Origin: Woeseiaceae bacterium
Lineage (GTDB): Bacteria > Pseudomonadota > Gammaproteobacteria > Steroidobacterales > Woeseiaceae
Assembly: GCA_013138675.1 (NCBI GenBank)
Contig: WTCH01000384.1
Coordinates: forward strand, 1-29,154
DNA: 29,154 nt
Direction of reading: 5' to 3'
Shown: positions 22,822 to 29,154 of the stretch, piece by piece
Numbering within the stretch: position 1 is the first letter of the stretch
How the letters are laid out: each line of letters opens with the position of its first letter
Notes under the pieces: generated by a model
Seen by the model: the letters and a program-made list of their open reading frames with translations, nothing else
What the model was told of the DNA's origin: nothing
The model's database searches: none
Translations under genes and position numbers: made by a program

Positions 22822-24099
22822 ATGGGTCAAGCTCTAACATTTACCATAATCTTTCTGGCGTTATGCGCCGGTTCTACCGAAGCTGGCGAGGTCTCCGTCG
22901 ACCCCGGTGATAACGGCGCCGACGTCATTGAAGATACGACCGAAGATACCGATTCTCGTTCCAGTGAAGTCGCCGTGGCTGTGGAAGACCTGGTCGATCC
23001 CGCCCCGTCGCTGGCCGAACTCCCTGCTATTCCGCTCGCAGATGCCGTAACTGCCGCGGGAGGCGCGGCTTCCACTGTCACAATTCTTGGCACTGATGTG
23101 GAGCCAGGTACTGCACACCGATTATCTTGGTCTGCCACCGAACTTTTTGAAGGTGTTCCTGTTTCGACGCCGGTTCTTGTCGTTAATGGCGCATTGCCGG
23201 GGCCAACGCTTTGCCTTACGGCCGCTGTGCACGGTGATGAGCTCAACGGCATCGAGATGGTGCGTCGTGTCATGCACGATCTCGACCCGGCAGATTTGTC
23301 CGGCGCGGTCATCGGCGTGCCCATCGTCAATGTGCAGGGTTTCCGGCGCGGATCACGCTATCTTCCCGATAGACGCGATCTGAACCGCTATTTCCCAGGT
23401 AATCCGAATGGCAGCGCCGCCGCCCGCATTGCCGATTCTTTTTTTACGACAATCGTGTCGCATTGTGACGCGCTCGTCGACTTGCACACCGGTTCCTTCG
23501 AACGCGCCAACCTGCCGCAAATTCGCGCGGATCTGCGCAATCCGGACGTCATGACGCTAACGCAGGGTTTCGGATCAATGGTCATCCTGCACAGCGCGCC
23601 TGCCGTTGGCACGCTGCGCCATGCGGCCACGCGCGCCGGCATACCTGCGGTGACTCTCGAAGCCGGCGGTCCGTCGCAGCTCGAGCTCACTGAAGTCAAA
23701 CTCGGCGTCAAAGGCATTGAAACGCTCGTCAACACGTTGGGCATGGTCAAAAAGCGACGCCTGTGGGGCGAACCCGAGCCCATCTATTACCGTTCATCCT
23801 GGGTGCGCGCCGACAACGGCGGCATCTTGCTCGCAGATGTCAGCCTTGGCAGCACGGTACGCAAAGGCGACCTGCTCGGCACGATTACCGACCCGATGAA
23901 TAACGCTCGCACTGAACTGCGTTCACCGTATTCCGGCCGCATCATCGGCATGGCGCGCAACCAGGTCGTCATGCCGGGTTTCGCGGCATTCCATATCGGT
24001 ATCCAAACGGACGAAGCACCAGTCGATGAAATTCCAGATCCATCCCTAAGCCATGACAAGGAAGCTGGCGGCGACTATGTCGACGGAATGTCCGAATAG
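22822..24099 (+). CDS. Succinylglutamate desuccinylase/aspartoacylase family metallohydrolase, secreted
   Basis: A 425-residue zinc hydrolase of the AstE/AspA (M14-like) family. Zinc-binding HGDE (His137, Glu140), RRDLNRYFPG (184-193), DLHTG (His222) and the catalytic Glu280 in VTLEAGG are in order. The C-terminal part has the VRKGDLLGTITDP beta-barrel seen in this family. A signal peptide-like N-terminus (1-21) and a 50-residue Asp/Glu/Ser/Thr-rich linker precede the domain, so it should be periplasmic, unlike cytoplasmic AstE. The substrate is unknown. No astABD genes are nearby. AGCTT-AAC-AAGCT at 22799-22811 is an inverted repeat just before the gene; the ribosome binding site is unclear. 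Confidence 0.88.
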   Translation: MGQALTFTIIFLALCAGSTEAGEVSVDPGDNGADVIEDTTEDTDSRSSEVAVAVEDLVDPAPSLAELPAIPLADAVTAAGGAASTVTILGTDVEPGTAHRLSWSATELFEGVPVSTPVLVVNGALPGPTLCLTAAVHGDELNGIEMVRRVMHDLDPADLSGAVIGVPIVNVQGFRRGSRYLPDRRDLNRYFPGNPNGSAAARIADSFFTTIVSHCDALVDLHTGSFERANLPQIRADLRNPDVMTLTQGFGSMVILHSAPAVGTLRHAATRAGIPAVTLEAGGPSQLELTEVKLGVKGIETLVNTLGMVKKRRLWGEPEPIYYRSSWVRADNGGILLADVSLGSTVRKGDLLGTITDPMNNARTELRSPYSGRIIGMARNQVVMPGFAAFHIGIQTDEAPVDEIPDPSLSHDKEAGGDYVDGMSE

Positions 24100-24117
24100 G
24101 CTTAAGCTGCAGCAGGA

Positions 24118-25056
24118 ATGGCAGCAACCCGAAAACCTCTCTATCGCTATATAGCACCATCAACCTGGCCAACCTGGATCGGCATGGGTTTGCTGCGTAT
24201 TGTCTGTTGGCTGCCGCATTCCGCCGCGATGGCGATCGGGCGCGCACTCGGCCGCCTCGCTCATGCTGTTGGCGCCGAACGCCGCGCGATCGTACGGCGC
24301 AATATCGAACTGTGTTTTCCGGAACTCACGATAGACCAGCGCAACGACCTGGCACGCAAGCACTTCCTGGCGCTCGGCATGTCGATGATCGAAATGGGAC
24401 TGAGCCGCTGGGCATCGGACGAACACCTGGTATCGATGACGACTGTCGAAGGTGTGAATCATGTTCTGGATGCAGTAAATGAAGGCAAGGCAGTCATTCT
24501 GCTGAGCGCCCATTTCACATCGCTGGAGATCAGCGGCCGCGTTGCCAGTCTCAACCTCCCGCCGTTCGATGCCGTGTACCGGAAGAATCGCAAGGAATTC
24601 ATGACTGAGATGATGCGTACAGGGCGGGAGCGCTCCGTGGCGAACACGATCGAGAAACGCGATATCAAGGAGATGGTGCGCAGTCTGCGCGATGGCCGCA
24701 TCGTCTGGTATGCACCGGACCAGAGTTACAACCGCAAGGGTTCAGAGGTGATCAAATTCTTCGGTGTGCCATCAATGCATACCACGGCGACATCGACCCT
24801 TGCCCGGCTGGGTAACGCAGTAGTGGTTCCGTTTTTCCCGCGGCGGCTCGAGAACGGCCAGTATCACCTGACGTTCCTGCCGCGCTTCGAAGATTTTCCA
24901 GGCGACGATCCTGTCGCCGATACCGAACACTATGTGAAGATACTCGAGGAGCGAATTCGCCTGTGCCCGGAGCAGTATTTCTGGATACATCGCAAATTCA
25001 AGAACTTGCCCGAGTCTTACCCGGACTACTACGCCGATCTCGACGCGTCGAAATAG
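24118..25056 (+). CDS. LpxL/LpxM-type lipid A acyltransferase
   Basis: A 312-residue inner-membrane protein with an N-terminal hydrophobic helix (about 20-40). The catalytic HFTSLE motif (His132, Glu137) matches the H-x4-D/E of late lipid A acyltransferases. AVYRKNR, the WYAPDQSYNRKG region and FFGVPSMHTTATSTLARL fit LpxL. It transfers a secondary acyl chain to Kdo2-lipid IVA. I cannot distinguish LpxL from LpxM paralogues with certainty; length and motifs lean towards LpxL. AGCAGGA precedes ATG 24118. Its last 28 bases overlap the end of the convergent kdkA. Confidence 0.9.
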   Translation: MAATRKPLYRYIAPSTWPTWIGMGLLRIVCWLPHSAAMAIGRALGRLAHAVGAERRAIVRRNIELCFPELTIDQRNDLARKHFLALGMSMIEMGLSRWASDEHLVSMTTVEGVNHVLDAVNEGKAVILLSAHFTSLEISGRVASLNLPPFDAVYRKNRKEFMTEMMRTGRERSVANTIEKRDIKEMVRSLRDGRIVWYAPDQSYNRKGSEVIKFFGVPSMHTTATSTLARLGNAVVVPFFPRRLENGQYHLTFLPRFEDFPGDDPVADTEHYVKILEERIRLCPEQYFWIHRKFKNLPESYPDYYADLDASK

Positions 25057-25760
25057 CCCTCCAGGAACTGCTCCCAGTTCTGCTGCCTGAAATGCAGCTT
25101 TGGATCCAGCGAAACGACTTTGTGCAACGAGCGGTGCAGCCGGCTCAGCGTCTTCTGCTGCCAGGGCCCGGGTTGAAGTAGTCGGCCCCGATCGAAATCG
25201 AGCATCCAAAGGTCGCCGTCGTTATCGATTTGCAGGTTATAGGCATTCATGTCGGCGTGATAAACGCCCTTGTCGTGAAAATGCAGTACCGCCGCACCGA
25301 GTGATTGCCAAAACTCCGGCCCCGGGGGGTTGTCGGCAATGTAGGCGGACAACGAGACGACGTTCGGAATGCGTACCGTGATGATATCGGCCGAATACAG
25401 AGGCCCGCGCCGGCAATACCGGGCGGCTGCGGGCCGCGGCACGCGTAGCCCACTGTCCGCCATTTTCGCCAGCATGCGCCATTCCGCGAACGGTCGGCTC
25501 TCGTCTTCACCGGTCCAAACATAGGAATCGCGCACGACTTTACCGATCAGCCCGCCACGCATGTAGTGCCGCAGCACGAATTGCCGTGGCACATTTCCGA
25601 CGAACATCGTATTACCGCGCCCGGCCGCACGTAACGCCCCGGAGACCGGCTCGGCGTGCAGCCAGCCTGCTGCGGCGAAGCGCTCCTCGCTGATTTCGCG
25701 TATAACCTGCCGGTCGTAAAGTATCGCACCGCTGGCGGTTTTTTGGACGGTTTCGGTCAT
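25029..25760 (-). CDS. kdkA: 3-deoxy-D-manno-octulosonic acid kinase
   Basis: A 243-residue small kinase of the KdkA/WaaP group, which phosphorylates Kdo of the lipopolysaccharide core with ATP. PRQFVLRHYMRGGLIGK carries the conserved substrate/ATP region. The catalytic loop is VYHADMNAYNLQI (Asp170), and the metal-binding motif is LDFDRGR (188-193). The ending RLHRSLHKV and QNWEQFLEGY are also typical. It converges with an LpxL-type gene with a 28-base tail-to-tail overlap, grouping two lipid A/core steps. Kdo phosphorylation is usual in bacteria with a single Kdo. Confidence 0.93.
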   Translation of the reverse strand: MTETVQKTASGAILYDRQVIREISEERFAAAGWLHAEPVSGALRAAGRGNTMFVGNVPRQFVLRHYMRGGLIGKVVRDSYVWTGEDESRPFAEWRMLAKMADSGLRVPRPAAARYCRRGPLYSADIITVRIPNVVSLSAYIADNPPGPEFWQSLGAAVLHFHDKGVYHADMNAYNLQIDNDGDLWMLDFDRGRLLQPGPWQQKTLSRLHRSLHKVVSLDPKLHFRQQNWEQFLEGYFDASRSA

Positions 25761-26198
25761 TTTCCTGCTTTTCGAGGACTTTCGATGGTTTTTCGCCTAT
25801 TTTCTGAGTTTTTCGAGGTTTCTTAAACCTGCCATTGCGCTATTGAGTCCGTGGCTCTCAGGATTCTCCACTTCTTACCCTTTTTCAGTATATTGACGAT
25901 ATTACGTTCTTTTCGATTATATTTAATCAGTTTTTGCAGAATTTACACCTTATTTTTGCACTTCTGGCTTTGTCGAAGGCCCGATGCCCCGCCGTTGAGC
26001 CAAGCCTCGCCGACACCAATTCGACCATTTTTAGATTTTTCGAGTTTTTCGTAGTAATTGGATGTTGTTTTGGTTAATTTATCGACATATCCTGTGGTGA
26101 TGCCTCAGTCGAAGGATTTTTAATTAAGAACAGACTTTGGAACTTTTACCAGCTTTTAGGCGCATTGTTGGCAAATTTTTGGCGCTGATTTAAGGAGA
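25761..26198. other. AT-rich spacer with recurrent TTTTTCG / TTTTCGAG motif
   Basis: This is the only stretch over 300 bases without a convincing gene. Base composition is much richer in A/T than its neighbours and the plus strand is T-rich. TTTTCG or TTTTTCG recurs at about 25769, 25789, 25809, 25910, 26036 and 26045, three or four times as TTTTCGAG. A 67-residue plus-strand frame at 25851-26054 has no ribosome binding site and is not accepted. The region presumably holds the kdkA leader and promoter. I see no tRNA or recognised RNA. Confidence 0.6.
25916..25921 (-). promoter_or_regulatory. Candidate -10 element for kdkA
   Basis: Perfect TATAAT on the minus strand, about 150 bases upstream of the kdkA ATG. 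No convincing -35 is found at the right distance. In AT-rich sequence such matches occur by chance. Confidence 0.3.
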
Positions 26199-26417
26199 TC
26201 ACTCCTTTTCATCGCCGAGGCAATACTGAGCGCCACAATAGGGGCATTTGGCCTCGCCCGTCTCCTCTATCGGCAGAAAAACTTTGGGGTGCGAATTCCA
26301 CAAGTACATGCCCGGCATCGGGCACGAGAGTGGTATGTCCTGCGTCCGCACCTGGTAGCGGTGCTGGGCGTTGGCGGGAATGAGGTTCTGCTCGACGGTG
26401 CCTGCTCTCTGGGTCAC
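26199..26417 (-). CDS. Zinc-finger domain protein (zf-CHCC family)
   Basis: A 72-residue protein of the zf-CHCC family, related to the zinc-binding part of mitochondrial complex I subunit NDUFS6. Zinc ligands are Cys32, His43, Cys58 and Cys61 in SCPMPGMYLWNSHPKVFL and AKCPYCGAQYCL. The bacterial function is not established. GTG 26417 is preceded by AGGA at a good distance. It starts 34 bases after glnE on the same strand and is probably cotranscribed. The short inverted repeat AAGGAG-ATCA-CTCCTT covers its stop codon but has no T-tract in the reading direction. Confidence 0.9.
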   Translation of the reverse strand: MTQRAGTVEQNLIPANAQHRYQVRTQDIPLSCPMPGMYLWNSHPKVFLPIEETGEAKCPYCGAQYCLGDEKE

Positions 26418-26451
26418 GCTGATTCCTGATGTTGTTTCGGCGGTGGACGGA

Positions 26452-29154
26452 TTATAGGACCTCTGCCCACAAGTCTTCTACAAAGCGTCGCTCCTCGAGA
26501 AACTCGTCATGGCCGACGAGCGGCTTCTTGTCGTCGAGAGAAAGATGATGTAGCCGCAGTCGATAGGTCTTGTAAATATCCTGCAATCGCCTTGATACGT
26601 CCGCCGTGACGCAGCCGGTCTCTGCAAGCACGTCCAGTTGCCGGATATTGTCCGTGTAGAAATAGACTGATGCTCTGGTAGCTGCATTCGACAGCACGAG
26701 GTATTGCACGATGAACTCGATGTCACCGATGCCACCGCTGCCCTGCTTCAGATCGAAGACCTGTCTAGTACTCTTGTCGAGTGTCTTGCGCATGCGTCCG
26801 CGCATATCGACGACGTCATCGCGCAGCGTGTCCTGTCGCACCCTCGACGACAGCGTGTCGGCGCGAACCTGGACGAAACTTTCCGCAATGCGCTCACTCC
26901 CGGCGACCGGTCGGGCGCGCAGCAATGCCTGGTGCTCCCAGGTCCAGGCATTCTCTTCCTGGTAGTGTTCGAACGCGTCGACGCTGCTGACCATCACACC
27001 CGACTGACCGTCCGGTCGCAATCGCGTGTCTACCTCGTAGAGCATGCCGGACCCGGTCTGCGCGGTCAGGAAATGCGACAGTCGGCGCACAAGGCGCGTA
27101 TAGAACATCGTGTTGTCGAGAGGCCTGGGTCCGTTGGTTGTGCGCTCGGTTCCAGTGGAGTCATGTAGAAAGACCAGGTCGAGATCGGAGCCGTAAGACA
27201 TCTCGAGCCCGCCAAGTTTGCCGTAGGCAACGATGGCGAATCCAGCCTGCCTGCACTCACCGTCGATAACGTATTCAGGCACACCGTGCTTGTCAGTCAG
27301 GTCGCGCCAGGCGATATCCAGCGTACATTTCAGAACAGCTTCTGCGAGCCACGTCAGGCTGTCACTGACCTTCATGATCGGCAGGTAACCCGCAACATCA
27401 GCGATTGCCACACGGAACATGTTGGCGCGCTGAAACTGGCCGAGGACAGCCATCTGCGCTTCGCTATCATCGGCAGGACAATCGCCGAGGCGATCGCGAA
27501 GTTCTGCGTCGAGCTCAGTGGGCGTCAGGGGCGAGGAATGAACACTCGGATCCACCAGCTCATCGAGCAACACCGGGTAGCGCGCGATTTCGTCGGCGAT
27601 ATAGGCACTGCGTTCACACAATGCGACCAGCCGCGCGAGCACCTGTTTGTTTTCGTTGAGTAAGGCGATGTAGGCACTGCGCCGCAGTACTTTCTCGACA
27701 AGTGCCAACACCCTGACAAGCGCCGTAGCCGGGTCAGCACTATCGCGAATGCGAAGCAGGAGTTTCGGCATGAAAGTCCGCAGACGTCTGCGTGCGGCCA
27801 CATCGATTTGCCGGGTAGCCGGCGCGATCGCGAATTCGGTGATCCTTGCCGCAATTTCGTCAGCCTGCGGGAAGCCATCCTTCTCAAGGTGTTCAGCCCA
27901 GGCGGCCGCCTCGGCACCATTTTTCCAGAGATTGGCAAGGTGCTGCCCGGGTTCGTCATCCGACTTACCCTGATCACGATACGCAATCGCCTCGAATTCG
28001 GTTGTCACCAGGTTGCGATATCGATCCAGTTGAGTCTGTAGTTCGTCCCAATTCGAACAGCCGGTGGCCAGGTGCAAGCGCGCCCGATCAATATCATCGG
28101 CGGGCAAATCGTGGGTCTGTCGGTCACGGATAGCCTGGATGAAATTCTCGACACGCCGTAAGAAACAATAGGCTTCAGCCAGCGCATCGGCATCTTTCGC
28201 CTCCAGGCCATGTCGACCGACAAGCTTCGGCAGGACACTCAGTAGTTCACGATCCTGCAACTCAGGTCGGGCACCGCCTCGAACCAGTTGCAACGACTGG
28301 ACAATAAACTCGATCTCGCGAATTCCGCCGGGTCCCAGTTTGATGTTGTCGGCCATTTCGCGCTTTTGCACCTCGACGGCAATCATTCCGTGCATGTCGC
28401 GCAGTGACTCGAAGACGCCAAAGTCGAGGTAACGTCGGTAAACAAATGGTGCAATCAGATCGTCCTGCAGACTGCTGGCAACAGCGGTCGGTGGTGCCGG
28501 GCCGACGATGCGCGCCTTCACATAGGCATAACGCTCCCAGTCCCTGCCATGTTGCAGCAGGTAGGATTCGAGCGCCGCGAAACTCGTTACTGGCGGACCG
28601 CTGTCACCGAATGGCCTTAATCGCGTGTCGATACGAAACGCGAAGCCGTCAGCCGTCATCTCATCGAGCAAGGCAACGATGTGGCGCGCGACGCGCGTAA
28701 AGTATTCTTGCGCGCTCAGGCATTTCGGGCCGTCGCTTTCCTTGCCTTCGGGATACAGAAAGATCAGGTCGATATCGGACGAGAAATTGAGTTCCCTGCC
28801 GCCAAGCTTGCCCATGCCAAGGATGAGGAGGGATACGGGTTCACCGTCCTCGTCGCGCACGACGCCGAAACGCTCGTGCAGGGACCTCTCCGCGAAACCC
28901 GCTGCCCCGTCGAGAAGTCTGTCGGCAAGATCCGAGAGCGCCGTGAGAGTCTCGCCGAGCGTTGCGACACCCGTGATCTCGCGCCACAAGATCCGCAGCA
29001 TCCAACGGTAGCGGAAACGGCGGATGCGCTCCTTTGCGACATCGATGTCTTCGATGTCGCGCCTGACCGCGTCAACGAGACTGTCAAGCTCTGCTCTGTC
29101 GGGGACCGCGTCCAGCGATTCACGGCAGTCGAGGAACCAGTGCCACTCTTTCAG
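26452..29154 (-). CDS. glnE: Glutamine synthetase adenylyltransferase/deadenylase, N-terminus outside window
   Basis: A 900-residue fragment open to the window edge, missing perhaps the first 40-90 residues of a ~950-990 residue enzyme. There are two nucleotidyltransferase domains. The first has GMGKLGGRELNFSSDIDLIF (around 28760-28820) and the second has AYGKLGGLEMSYGSDLDLVF (around 27170-27235); both keep the G-S/S-D-x-D metal site. Helical domains lie between and after them. The enzyme adenylylates and deadenylylates glutamine synthetase under control of PII protein (GlnB), tuning nitrogen assimilation. An internal ATG at 29001 is not the start, because conserved-looking helical sequence continues upstream in frame. 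Confidence 0.97.
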   Translation of the reverse strand: MKEWHWFLDCRESLDAVPDRAELDSLVDAVRRDIEDIDVAKERIRRFRYRWMLRILWREITGVATLGETLTALSDLADRLLDGAAGFAERSLHERFGVVRDEDGEPVSLLILGMGKLGGRELNFSSDIDLIFLYPEGKESDGPKCLSAQEYFTRVARHIVALLDEMTADGFAFRIDTRLRPFGDSGPPVTSFAALESYLLQHGRDWERYAYVKARIVGPAPPTAVASSLQDDLIAPFVYRRYLDFGVFESLRDMHGMIAVEVQKREMADNIKLGPGGIREIEFIVQSLQLVRGGARPELQDRELLSVLPKLVGRHGLEAKDADALAEAYCFLRRVENFIQAIRDRQTHDLPADDIDRARLHLATGCSNWDELQTQLDRYRNLVTTEFEAIAYRDQGKSDDEPGQHLANLWKNGAEAAAWAEHLEKDGFPQADEIAARITEFAIAPATRQIDVAARRRLRTFMPKLLLRIRDSADPATALVRVLALVEKVLRRSAYIALLNENKQVLARLVALCERSAYIADEIARYPVLLDELVDPSVHSSPLTPTELDAELRDRLGDCPADDSEAQMAVLGQFQRANMFRVAIADVAGYLPIMKVSDSLTWLAEAVLKCTLDIAWRDLTDKHGVPEYVIDGECRQAGFAIVAYGKLGGLEMSYGSDLDLVFLHDSTGTERTTNGPRPLDNTMFYTRLVRRLSHFLTAQTGSGMLYEVDTRLRPDGQSGVMVSSVDAFEHYQEENAWTWEHQALLRARPVAGSERIAESFVQVRADTLSSRVRQDTLRDDVVDMRGRMRKTLDKSTRQVFDLKQGSGGIGDIEFIVQYLVLSNAATRASVYFYTDNIRQLDVLAETGCVTADVSRRLQDIYKTYRLRLHHLSLDDKKPLVGHDEFLEERRFVEDLWAEVL

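Noticed and set aside
25893..25921. Plus-strand TTGACG with a GATTAT-like -10
   Set aside because: Spacing and -10 are poor and no plus-strand gene or RNA follows; likely chance in AT-rich DNA.
25851..26054. 67-codon plus-strand frame in the AT-rich spacer
   Set aside because: GTG start without ribosome binding site, composition follows the local T skew, no recognisable domain, and the surrounding spacer looks non-coding.
26191..26210. AAGGAG-ATCA-CTCCTT as a terminator of the zf-CHCC gene
   Set aside because: There is no T-tract after the stem in the direction of transcription, and the stem includes the stop codon.
26452..29001. glnE starting at the internal ATG 29001
   Set aside because: The frame stays open to the window edge with plausible GlnE helical sequence, so the gene is truncated by the window and does not start there.

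Overview
The window is chromosomal DNA of a gammaproteobacterium (moderately GC-rich, densely packed, mostly core genes). The order gshB-tonB-yqgE-ruvX-pyrB, followed by pilT/pilU divergent from yggS-proC-yggT and a DUF4426 lipoprotein, resembles what I recall of the Pseudomonas aeruginosa pil/pyr region. Substitutions in the scheme (a PyrK-like gene where pyrC would be, a third PilT-family gene) and the rest of the gene content suggest a non-pseudomonad, probably marine, gammaproteobacterial lineage. That placement is inference. There are no rRNA or tRNA genes, insertion sequences, phage genes or CRISPR arrays that I can see.

Layout. 1-4017 (+): 3' end of gshB, a TonB-like protein, yqgE/algH, ruvX, pyrB and a PyrK-like iron-sulfur flavoprotein, tightly packed. 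4014-7329 (-): three consecutive PilT/PilU-family motor ATPases. 7414-9987 (+): yggS-proC-yggT with ATGA overlaps, then a lipoprotein. 10041-10549: an HU-like gene with two terminator-like hairpins in its leader and an exact tandem duplicate terminator after it. 10551-11186 (-): alpha/beta hydrolase. 11241-14394 (+): ornithine aminotransferase, a membrane-anchored coiled-coil/HhH protein and an OmpA-domain protein. 14397-17273 (-): htpG-msrB-FKBP, a protein-repair operon behind a sigma-32-like promoter. 17326-18321 (-): three small uncharacterised genes and an intergenic region with two CRP-like palindromes. 18508-22744 (-): mltD, a four-helix membrane protein, an L,D-transpeptidase and ppnN. 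22822-25056 (+): a periplasmic aspartoacylase/AstE-family protein and an LpxL-type acyltransferase, converging on kdkA (Kdo kinase, -). 25761-26198: AT-rich spacer. 26199-29154 (-): a zf-CHCC protein and glnE, which runs off the window.

Functional themes: envelope biogenesis (lipid A acylation, Kdo phosphorylation, peptidoglycan cleavage and cross-linking, OmpA and TonB proteins), type IV pilus retraction, pyrimidine/arginine/proline/nitrogen metabolism, and protein quality control. I found no obviously novel defence or mobile system. The most interesting signals are regulatory (HU leader hairpins, a CRP class II-like promoter, a sigma-32-like promoter) and contextual (triple PilT family, orphan PyrK, HhH/OmpA pair).
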